Assembly (NCBI GenBank): GCA_902168195.1
Contig: CABHOJ010000027.1
Location: forward strand, 1-41,038
DNA: 41,038 bases
Direction of reading: 5' to 3'
Source: an uncultured Methylotenera sp.
Lineage (GTDB): Bacteria; Pseudomonadota; Gammaproteobacteria; Burkholderiales; Methylophilaceae
The translations under genes and the position numbers were made by a program. Of the stretch, positions 10,874 to 21,674 are shown in pieces (within the stretch, counting starts at the first letter, position 1; each line of letters starts with the position of its first letter). The notes below the pieces were generated by a model, which saw only the letters and a list, made by a program, of their open reading frames with translations, searched no databases and was not told the DNA's origin.

Positions 10874-10984
10874 GGGATTTAAGAAGACACGAGCGAGAAT
10901 GATGGGGCCTTGACCTATCAGGCTTTCCGGGGGTGTTCGGTGGCCAGGTCAAGATTGGACCTAGACCCAAAGAAGGGATGAATC

Positions 10985-11284
10985 ATGAAATTAGACGACC
11001 TGAACCACACTCAAGACGCCATCGATATTCTCGATATACGAGATCTACGAAAAGCGAGGCGCGAGAGCCAATCGAAATTCTGGAAACGTTTCGGGGTGAC
11101 GCAATCCACAGGCAGCCGATTCGAGCAGGGGCTTGGGATCCCGGTCTCTGTGGCGATCCTGGTCAAACTCTATCTTGAAGGGAAAGTGTCTGAAGGCGAT
11201 CTTCAGCGCGCGAGAAGAGCGGCGAGAGCTGCCACCCCATTGGATAAAGCCGATACGCAATCAGCCTGGGTTAATCAGGCCTAG
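10985..11284 (+). CDS. RsaL-like HTH repressor of quorum sensing
   Basis: KARRESQSKFWKRFGVTQSTGSRFEQGLGIPVSVAILVKLYLEGKVSEGDL resembles the RsaL signature (ARRESQ..FW.RFG..QS.GSRFE.G..IP); lies between luxI and luxR homologs in the opposite orientation. Confidence 0.85.
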   Translation: MKLDDLNHTQDAIDILDIRDLRKARRESQSKFWKRFGVTQSTGSRFEQGLGIPVSVAILVKLYLEGKVSEGDLQRARRAARAATPLDKADTQSAWVNQA

Positions 11285-11986
11285 ACTAATCGCTTTGACG
11301 ATCGCCTGTTGACGGGTATTCACCTTGAATTTGAATCGAATATTGGAGATATGAAAATTCACAGTCGCTTCCGAGCATCCCAGAATCATTGATATCTCCC
11401 AGGAGGATTTACCTATGGTGGCCCATTTCAAGCATTCTAGTTCGCGCTTGGTCAAATGGGCCTCTTCCTTTATCGGCTCCGATACCTTGAAGAACTTGAG
11501 AGACGATTCGAACAGATAATCTCGGATCAGCGATAACTCAGCCATCGAATGATCCAGTTCCCGGATGAATTTTTTATCCGACAAGGAATCTGACACAAAG
11601 CTGATGACGCCAAATTCATTACCAGGACCATGGATGGGGAAGGTGATCCCCGACCGGATCCCGTAACTGCATGCTTCCTCGTATAGTTGCTGCTGATTAG
11701 GTAATTGGAACGTCTGGGGTTGCCAGATCAGGGGGACAGCGCTTTTGAGACAGTGACTGACCGTCGGATCGACATAGTGCAACTTCTCATTATCGTAAGT
11801 CGTACGCCAACTATCTGAATAATTGCTTCTCAGAAATGCGTTCTCAAGCGGCATGTTCTTGTTTGGGACCACCCCATACAGGGTTTGCTCAAACCCATGC
11901 TCATGCGCTAGTTTGAATAGCGCCTCAGACCAAGCGTTTTCTGTCGTGAGATTGAGCAACTCGAGGAGCTTCTCGATTTTTGCCAC
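11261..11986 (-). CDS. LuxR-family AHL receptor/transcriptional activator (LasR-like)
   Basis: Autoinducer domain WRTTYDNEKLHYVDPTVSHCLKSAVPLIW; LuxR HTH LTKRELECLKWATIGKSSWEISMILGCSEATVNFHISNIRFKF. Confidence 0.95.
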   Translation of the reverse strand: MAKIEKLLELLNLTTENAWSEALFKLAHEHGFEQTLYGVVPNKNMPLENAFLRSNYSDSWRTTYDNEKLHYVDPTVSHCLKSAVPLIWQPQTFQLPNQQQLYEEACSYGIRSGITFPIHGPGNEFGVISFVSDSLSDKKFIRELDHSMAELSLIRDYLFESSLKFFKVSEPIKEEAHLTKRELECLKWATIGKSSWEISMILGCSEATVNFHISNIRFKFKVNTRQQAIVKAISLGLINPG

Positions 11987-12055
11987 AGCGTCCTCCAGCT
12001 AAAGTTGTTATTCTTGTTGTTGATGCACTTGGGTGATGTTCTCTATCGATGCACG

Positions 12056-12091
12056 ACTTATGCATAATGAATAGATATTTTGTGCATAAGT
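12056..12091. repeat. inverted repeat in the divergent luxR/glycoside-hydrolase-like intergenic region
   Basis: ACTTATGCATA (12056-12066) and TGTGCATAAGT (12081-12091), 10/11 complementary, 14 nt apart. Confidence 0.7.
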
Positions 12092-12212
12092 ATTCTCTGT
12101 AATTAGGTCATTCTTTGTCAATCGTCTTAGCGAAATCGTCCGTAATGAACATCAAGATAAAGTGTCTTCCAATTCATTGCCTGGCTTCATCCTTGGTCGT
12201 TGACCCGGGTAG

Positions 12213-13580
12213 ATGAGCATGCGGAATCTATATGCACTCTTAGTGCTATTGCTGATGTCACAGGGTATCCATGCCGAGCTGATGCCATGGCCGGATAACC
12301 CGCGCCAGTGGAGTTATGCAGGGCAGCCCATGATCCTTGCCGGAGCCAGCGATGATGACAATCTGTTCCAATGGCCGGAAGAAAGCTTGATACCGCATCT
12401 GGATCGCCTGAAACTGGCTGGCGGCAATCTGGTGAGGAATACCATGAGTGATCGCCGAGACAAGGGGTTCGAGCTTTACCCTTACTTGGAAATAAGGCCG
12501 GGTCGTTATGATCTGGATCGCTGGAACCCGACATATTGGGCAAGGTTCGATCGCTTCTTGGAAGAGACGCATCAACGCCAGATCATGGTACAGATCGAAC
12601 TATGGGATCGTTTCGATTATTCCGACCATGGCCAGATCAAGCATTGGCAAAACCATCCCTACAATCCGAAGAACAACATCAATTACAGCAGCTGGAAGTC
12701 ACGGCTTGGTATGCGCTACCCGGACCACCCCGGCAAGAATAGGCAGCCATTCTTTTTCACGACGCCGGAACAGCATCACAACCAGCTGTTAATGGATTAT
12801 CAGAAGCGGTATGTCGATAAAGTACTGAGCTATAGCCTCAAATACGACCACATTCTCTATTGCATCGATAACGAGACGAAAGCAGGGGAGGCGTGGAGCA
12901 GATACTGGGCGGTCTATCTTAAAGACCGGGCTGCATCGGCGAACAAGCGCATCTACGTCACGGAGATGCTGGATGAGCGAACCATGGATCCGGCCGTCCA
13001 TGGCAGGACGATAAATCATCCGGAGCTATACGACTTTATCGAGGTCTCGCAAAACAATCATAACGACGGCATCGCACATTGGCAGAATCTGCTGCGGGTC
13101 AGGGGCTATCTGGAAGCTTTGCCGAGGCCGATGAATTCGATCAAGGTCTATGGTGCCAACGGTAGCAAGTATGGCAATGAGCAACAAGCCATAGCGCGAT
13201 TCTGGCGAAACGTGTTGGCGGGCACCAGTGCCATACGCTTTCATCGTCCTGATTCCGGGTTAGGTTTGAGCGGAGCATCTACCGGCGCTCTGCGTTCCTT
13301 GCGATCGCTGCAAAGCAAAGTCTCATTAGCCGGCATCGTGCCGCGAGAAGTATCAGCGATGAAAGGGGAGGCCTACGTGGCTTCGATCGGAAAAACCTAT
13401 CTGATATACCTACCGCGAGGTGAAGCCCTCATCGATATGACCATCCCGAACACGATGAAACTGGAATGGCTGAATCTGGAAACGGCCAAATGGCACCCGG
13501 GTCACTTAAAACCACGCGAAGAGGGTTTGGCTCTCAACGCACCCAGTGCAGGGCATTGGATTGCCCTTATCGGGCAATAG
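12213..13580 (+). CDS. secreted glycoside-hydrolase-like (TIM-barrel) protein
   Basis: Signal peptide MRNLYALLVLLLMSQGIHA; GH-like layout (GGNLVRNTM, YDHILYCIDNET, C-terminal beta domain with LEWLNLETAKW). Family not identified. Confidence 0.65.
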   Translation: MSMRNLYALLVLLLMSQGIHAELMPWPDNPRQWSYAGQPMILAGASDDDNLFQWPEESLIPHLDRLKLAGGNLVRNTMSDRRDKGFELYPYLEIRPGRYDLDRWNPTYWARFDRFLEETHQRQIMVQIELWDRFDYSDHGQIKHWQNHPYNPKNNINYSSWKSRLGMRYPDHPGKNRQPFFFTTPEQHHNQLLMDYQKRYVDKVLSYSLKYDHILYCIDNETKAGEAWSRYWAVYLKDRAASANKRIYVTEMLDERTMDPAVHGRTINHPELYDFIEVSQNNHNDGIAHWQNLLRVRGYLEALPRPMNSIKVYGANGSKYGNEQQAIARFWRNVLAGTSAIRFHRPDSGLGLSGASTGALRSLRSLQSKVSLAGIVPREVSAMKGEAYVASIGKTYLIYLPRGEALIDMTIPNTMKLEWLNLETAKWHPGHLKPREEGLALNAPSAGHWIALIGQ

Positions 13581-13688
13581 ATACCCTAAGCATTCAAATT
13601 ATTCCTACATGGGATAGTAGGTTTGTCCGATGATGAGATTCTTGTCGAATGATTATTCTCGCTGCTGAGAAATATTCAGGAGCCGACA

Positions 13689-14003
13689 ATGTCCATCCTT
13701 AAACGAATAATGCGTATCACTACTGCAGCCGCATTAGGCATCCAGATCCTGCATGCGTCTGCGGTGATCGCTGCCGACGCAACGCCAACTAGCCCGGCTG
13801 AACCTGTGCAACCAAGGGATACCAGGCCTTCAGCGCCAGCAGACAATGCCAGCGACTATGACCCCAATACCGGACAATTCAAGTCAGATCCTGGGCCAAA
13901 GCAAGATACAGATAGTACGCGGAATCCATCTGCCAACCCTTACGATAGATCGATTCAGCCTACGGATATTCCGCCCAAACGCCCATCAGAACCGCTTAAG
14001 TAA
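13689..14003 (+). CDS. secreted proline-rich hypothetical protein
   Basis: Signal peptide ending ASAVIA-AD; Pro/Asp-rich body; RBS CAGGAG upstream. Confidence 0.55.
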   Translation: MSILKRIMRITTAAALGIQILHASAVIAADATPTSPAEPVQPRDTRPSAPADNASDYDPNTGQFKSDPGPKQDTDSTRNPSANPYDRSIQPTDIPPKRPSEPLK

Positions 14004-14025
14004 GCAATTCAGGTCCCTGGAGTGA

Positions 14026-14232
14026 ATGATGAATTACGATACTTGCAAGACCATTGCGTACAGCTTCTTTGTGATGGCATTTTTGTTAGGTACGTCATCC
14101 ATCGTCATATTCGACCGCTGGATAGAGGCTGAGCAATTAGCATCTAGTGCTGAATTTGAAAGGGTGAATCCTGACGGGTCATTGACTGCGTTGTCGAGAG
14201 ACTACGCGATTGAGCATGTAGGATACGAATAG
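14026..14232 (+). CDS. small hypothetical membrane protein
   Basis: 68 aa with one TM helix (IAYSFFVMAFLLGTSSIVIF); close downstream of the preceding ORF. Confidence 0.4.
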   Translation: MMNYDTCKTIAYSFFVMAFLLGTSSIVIFDRWIEAEQLASSAEFERVNPDGSLTALSRDYAIEHVGYE

Positions 14233-14429
14233 CGGGTTTTATAAATCGCCGGCCTTAAATATTCGCATAATGTATATTATGTCAAATGACAAAATAACAC
14301 AGAAGGCCGCAAACGATGATGTTTACTCACCTTCTTACATAAGATTGGTAAGACGGCCGCTACTTTACTTCAATTGATCCAAGGTCTAGTATTTTCGCTC
14401 GGGGAGATTTCCAAAAAAGGAGATCCATC

Positions 14430-14612
14430 ATGGCAAAGTTCGATCCAGGCACACCCGTTAAACTACTTGGCGGTAAATATGTAATGACCGTCGTCGAAAA
14501 TTCCGAACAGACCCGCGAAGCTAAATGTCATTGGCATGACGATACGGACCGCGTGGCATGGATACCTGAAGGTATCTTGCGCGATGCCCATGATGAAGTG
14601 CCCTCATCCTGA
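14430..14612 (+). CDS. small YodC/DUF2158-like protein
   Basis: FDPGTPVKLLGGKYVMTVV...AKCHWHDD resembles DUF2158; RBS AAGGAG. Confidence 0.65.
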   Translation: MAKFDPGTPVKLLGGKYVMTVVENSEQTREAKCHWHDDTDRVAWIPEGILRDAHDEVPSS

Positions 14613-14630
14613 TCATTATCATTGCAAACA

Positions 14631-14660
14631 AAAAAGGCTCCGTAATGGAGCCTTTTTTAT
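14631..14660. terminator. intrinsic terminator (bidirectional form)
   Basis: AAAAAAGGCTCCGTAATGGAGCCTTTTTTAT. Confidence 0.9.
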
Positions 14661-14701
14661 TGTGGGATCATCATCAGAGACGATGACTAGCTTGTAGCCG
14701 C

Positions 14702-15379
14702 TTATGGTTTCTTGGGTTTGGAATGCATGTCGTTGATGATCTTGGCAGCCCATTCTTTGCCTCCCAGACCGAAGGCAATGGCTAGCGCAAGGAACACTGC
14801 GCCAAAGATGATCACGAAGAGCGCGGTGATCAGCTGTGTCGCGATATCGAGTTGCTCGAGCGCCACAAACAACGCGAATATCTGGATCGCATACTCTGCC
14901 GACGTGCTGATGGCCAAGGCCCCTTCGAACTTGATACCGTGCAGCCACGCAAACACCAAGCGATTGATGAACCGCGCTAGCAAGGTACCAAAGATGAGGA
15001 CGAGGATGGCGATGATGATCTTTGGCAGATAATTGGCCAGGTGATGCAGCATCTGAGCGACTTCGGTCAACCCTAGTGTGTTGGCTCCGGTGATGATGAA
15101 CAGCAGGATGACCAGCCAGTAAACGACCATACTGATCACGCCACTCAATGTGAGGTTGAACTCACTGTGCTGCATGAATGCTTCTAGCCCTGACCGGTCT
15201 GCAAACTTATCGAAATGGGTCAGTTCCAGGATACGTTTGACGCCGATACAGGCCGCTTTCGCGCAGATCCAGCCAAAGAATAGGATGACGATGACGGCCA
15301 GCAGCTTAGGGAAAAATGTGACGATTTGCGTCCAGAACTCATTCAAGGACGTAAGAAAAATATCGATCTGATATTGCAT
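14702..15379 (-). CDS. MscS-type TM-helix (PF05552-like) membrane protein lacking an MscS beta domain
   Basis: Repeated hydrophobic helices with FGWICAKAA and IFGTLLARF; ends ALAIAFGLGGKEWAAKIINDM. Confidence 0.8.
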   Translation of the reverse strand: MQYQIDIFLTSLNEFWTQIVTFFPKLLAVIVILFFGWICAKAACIGVKRILELTHFDKFADRSGLEAFMQHSEFNLTLSGVISMVVYWLVILLFIITGANTLGLTEVAQMLHHLANYLPKIIIAILVLIFGTLLARFINRLVFAWLHGIKFEGALAISTSAEYAIQIFALFVALEQLDIATQLITALFVIIFGAVFLALAIAFGLGGKEWAAKIINDMHSKPKKP

Positions 15380-15574
15380 GGACCCTCCTTATTTAAACTT
15401 GCGAGATCAAGCGTCGAGGCTTGATTTGGGTGATCGGCTTGGGTAGGCTATTTCTAAGTCTTGAAATTCTAGGCTTAAACGGCTTAATCTCGCAATCAGG
15501 ATGGCGTCCATATTTAATTCATAATGTTAGGTATGCGATTCATATTATTGTTTATATGATATTAATTAATTTTA

Positions 15575-16078
15575 TTACTTGCCATATTTCTGTCTGATCC
15601 AGTGGTCAAAACTGAGCTTTCCCGCACCGCCGAACAAGAGTGGCAGCAACATGATGAGATAGATAAGCGGCAGCTTGTAATTGCCGAATCCATCCCCCTC
15701 TTCATCAACGATCCGGTAGCCCGTGGCCAACTCAGACAATGTGCTCCAATGCTCTGGCCAATGCACCGAGGCGATAGCAACAATGGTCAGTATAATCAGT
15801 GAGATGCTGAAGAATCTTGTCGCAAGCCCCAGGATCAGCGCGACCGCACCGCCCAGTTCGAACCAGGTGGCCATTTGCCAGCTCACTTCGGCTGGGAGCA
15901 GATCGAATGGGAACGGAAAGGTCAGGTCTGCGAACCAATTAGTGCCAGTCAGTTTCTCATACCCTGCTTCGCCGAACTCCCACGCCAGCACAAGGCGCAA
16001 TAATAGCGGCGGCAAAGCAGGTGCGAAGCGATCCAGCAGATTGAGTGCGCAAAGATAATAGTGCGTTGCTAGTGACAT
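15575..16078 (-). CDS. DoxX family membrane protein
   Basis: LLLRLVLAWEFGEAGYEKLTG, ELGGAVALILGLATRF. Confidence 0.85.
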   Translation of the reverse strand: MSLATHYYLCALNLLDRFAPALPPLLLRLVLAWEFGEAGYEKLTGTNWFADLTFPFPFDLLPAEVSWQMATWFELGGAVALILGLATRFFSISLIILTIVAIASVHWPEHWSTLSELATGYRIVDEEGDGFGNYKLPLIYLIMLLPLLFGGAGKLSFDHWIRQKYGK

Positions 16079-16155
16079 GTTTTCCCCTGATTGTCGATGA
16101 AGTTGTAATACTTGGTCGGGGATAACCTGGCCTACCTTACAGCTTTTTCAAGACG

Positions 16156-16797
16156 TCACTGAGGAACAGGCGGCGTAAATTTCGCGGTGCGTGCCTTGGC
16201 CAGTTTGTTCTTGTAGCGATAATACAGTCGCACACCCAGCAGGACTGCCAATACCAGCGCATAGACCATGGGTTCGCGGAGATCCTTCTTGACCAGCCAG
16301 AGGAAATGCAGAACCCCGAATATCGCCACCAGATAGACCAGATTGTGCAATTTCTTCCAGTTCTCACGCAGTTTTCTGATCATGTAGGTGTTCGACGTGA
16401 CGGCCAGCGGAACGGCAAGAGCGAACGCGCTGAAGCCCACGAGTACATAAGGATGCTTGACGATGTCCTTGCTGATCGCCATCCAGTCGAACCAGTGATC
16501 CAGCCATACATAGGTCGTGAGATGCAGGCAGGCATAAAAGAACATGAACAAGCCTGTCATCCGACGCAACTGGATCTGCCAGACCGACCCGGTGAGCAGG
16601 CGGATTGGTGTCAGGCTGAGCGTGACCATCAGCATCACCAGCGCCCAAGTGCCGGTCGAACGCTCGACAAATTCGACCGGGTTGGCTGTCAAATCATCGT
16701 GAACGCCTAGCCACACGAGCCTACCCAGCGGGATCAACGCGATCCCGAAAAGTAGCGTCTTCAGCCAGAAGAGCTGACGTTTGCTGGGGGCCTTCAC
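16156..16797 (-). CDS. msrQ: heme-binding membrane subunit of methionine sulfoxide reductase
   Basis: LTPIRLLTG, RRMTGLFMFFYACLHLTTYVWLD, LRENWKKLHNLVYLVAIFGVLHFLW; next to msrP. Confidence 0.93.
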   Translation of the reverse strand: MKAPSKRQLFWLKTLLFGIALIPLGRLVWLGVHDDLTANPVEFVERSTGTWALVMLMVTLSLTPIRLLTGSVWQIQLRRMTGLFMFFYACLHLTTYVWLDHWFDWMAISKDIVKHPYVLVGFSAFALAVPLAVTSNTYMIRKLRENWKKLHNLVYLVAIFGVLHFLWLVKKDLREPMVYALVLAVLLGVRLYYRYKNKLAKARTAKFTPPVPQ

Positions 16798-16805
16798 TGT
16801 CGTTC

Positions 16806-17777
16806 CTAGTAGTTCTTGCGCAGGTCCATGCCGGTGTACAACTGCCCTACCTGGTCCGCATAGCCATTGAACATCTGGGTTTTGATGCGAGGACTGAACA
16901 AGCCGCCGCCAATCCGGCGTTCGGATGCCTGGGTCCAGCGTGGATGATCCACCGTGGGATTCACGTTGGCGTAGAAGCCGTACTCGGAGGGCCCCGCTTT
17001 CATCCAGGCGGTTTGCGGCATCTTTTCCGTGAACCGGATCTTGACGATCGATTTCGCCCCCTTGAAGCCATATTTCCAGGGCACGACGAGACGCATGGGC
17101 GCCCCATTCTGGTTCGGCAAGACTTCGCCGTAGAGCCCGACTGCCATGATGGTCAAGGGGTGCATGGCTTCATCCATGCGCAATCCTTCGACATAGGGCC
17201 AATCCAGCACAGGTACCCGGACGCCAGGCATGGTCTGCGGGTCCGCCGCAGAGATGAATTCGACGTACTTGGCGTTGCCCGTAGGCTCGGCCCATTTGAT
17301 CAGTTGCGCCAGCGGCAACCCGACCCAGGGAATGACCATCGACCAGGCCTCGACACAGCGCATGCGATAGATGCGCTCTTCCAGCGGGGCGAGCTTGAAG
17401 ATGTCTTCGATAGCGATGCGTTTGGGCTTTTTGACCTCGCCCTCGATGCTCACCGTCCAGGGGCTTGGCTTGAAGAATCTGGATTCGCTTGCAGGGTCGC
17501 TTTTGCTGGTGCCGAACTCGTAGAAGTTGTTGTAAGTCGTGACATCTTCATAATCGGTGAGCTTCTCACCGGCGCCATATGGCGTTTTCACGATGCCGTT
17601 GATCTTCTGCTGACGTTGTACTGCGGCTCTTGCATCGAGCGGCAGCAGACCCGCTACCGAAGCCGCGCTGGCGATCAATCCGAAGCCGGCGGCCTTGATG
17701 AATTCACGGCGGTTGTCGAAGACTTCACGCGAGGTGATCTCTGACGGAAAGATGTCCGGCTTTTTACCAATCAACAT
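16806..17777 (-). CDS. msrP: molybdopterin-dependent protein-methionine-sulfoxide reductase catalytic subunit
   Basis: Tat-like signal [34 protein letters not shown] with Cys ligand; [20 protein letters not shown]. Confidence 0.96.
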   Translation of the reverse strand: MLIGKKPDIFPSEITSREVFDNRREFIKAAGFGLIASAASVAGLLPLDARAAVQRQQKINGIVKTPYGAGEKLTDYEDVTTYNNFYEFGTSKSDPASESRFFKPSPWTVSIEGEVKKPKRIAIEDIFKLAPLEERIYRMRCVEAWSMVIPWVGLPLAQLIKWAEPTGNAKYVEFISAADPQTMPGVRVPVLDWPYVEGLRMDEAMHPLTIMAVGLYGEVLPNQNGAPMRLVVPWKYGFKGAKSIVKIRFTEKMPQTAWMKAGPSEYGFYANVNPTVDHPRWTQASERRIGGGLFSPRIKTQMFNGYADQVGQLYTGMDLRKNY

Positions 17778-17855
17778 GATGCGTGTCTCCGATGAAGTGA
17801 ACAGTTATCCGTTGGTCGCCGCGCCGGAGATAACCTTACAGCTATTTTGCGAGGG

Positions 17856-18773
17856 CTAATTTGTGAGCGAGCCCATGGTCAGCTTGATCTCCTCACTCAG
17901 GGCGCGGGCACCAAGTTCGTCGCTGATCTGCTGCGCTTCCTCTAGCAACTTCCTGGCTTCTGCACCCTGCCCTTGCCTGGCTTTGGATTTCGCCAGGTAA
18001 TAGTAGCCCATCGCTTCCCAGTAGGGGCCGCCTTGGTCCTTGCCCAACTTGATGATCTTGTTGGTGTATTTTTCGGCGTTCGCATAATCCTTGGCATCGC
18101 TGTACATCCTGCCCAGCTCCAAGGTCGCCCCTGCGAAACTATCGGCATCGCCGCTTCGTTCCTGCATGAGCACGGCCTTCACCTGGTATTCGATCGCCTG
18201 ATCATGCTTGCCTTGCTTGTTGTAGACATCGGCGATGCGCGCATAGTTGTCTGCCCGTTCGTTATCGTTGGCAGCCAGCTTGCTGCCGGCAAGGAAACTC
18301 TCCAGCGCCTTGTCCAGTTGCTGGCTGGTGACCTGTGTTTCGCCGATCAGGTTGAGATTGATGCGCTCGAAACGCACGTTGCGTTCGCTACGGGATAAGT
18401 CCAGGCTCTGCTGGTAAGTCTGCAGGGCCGCATCCGTCTCGCTTGCGGACTTGTGCACGTTGCCGATCAAGGTCAGCGCGATGATGCGGTCGAGTGTTTT
18501 TTGCGAGAGTTTTTCCCCGGCCCGTAAGGCTTCCAGGGCTTCCTTGGTCTTGCCGGCACCGCCATATGCCCTGCCCTTGCACATCAAGGCGTCGCGATTA
18601 TTCGCCTGCTGGCTGAGTACCTGCTCAGCCAAGGCCAACGCTTTCGATGCGTCGCCTTCGGAGATCGCCTGGTTGCAACCGGCTATCTTGGCGGTGATAT
18701 CTTCGGCAGCATGGGCCGGCAGGCAGATCGTAGCCGCAAGGATCGCAGCCAGGGAGAATTTCAACGGCATCAT
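17856..18773 (-). CDS. periplasmic TPR repeat protein
   Basis: TPR repeats; start at 18773 (or 18770) gives signal peptide MMPLKFSLAAILAATICLPAHA and removes overlap with cysQ. Confidence 0.75.
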   Translation of the reverse strand: MMPLKFSLAAILAATICLPAHAAEDITAKIAGCNQAISEGDASKALALAEQVLSQQANNRDALMCKGRAYGGAGKTKEALEALRAGEKLSQKTLDRIIALTLIGNVHKSASETDAALQTYQQSLDLSRSERNVRFERINLNLIGETQVTSQQLDKALESFLAGSKLAANDNERADNYARIADVYNKQGKHDQAIEYQVKAVLMQERSGDADSFAGATLELGRMYSDAKDYANAEKYTNKIIKLGKDQGGPYWEAMGYYYLAKSKARQGQGAEARKLLEEAQQISDELGARALSEEIKLTMGSLTN

Positions 18774-18774
18774 G

Positions 18775-21659
<2,885 letters not shown>

Positions 21660-21674
21660 TCACAACCGTTAGCG

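Noticed and set aside
10933-11178. 81-aa plus-strand ORF overlapping the RsaL-like gene
   Set aside because: Alternate frame of the RsaL-like CDS, which has an RBS and clear motifs.
16944-17744. 266-aa plus-strand ORF antisense to msrP
   Set aside because: Low-complexity composition with no family motif; shadow ORF of the well-supported msrP.
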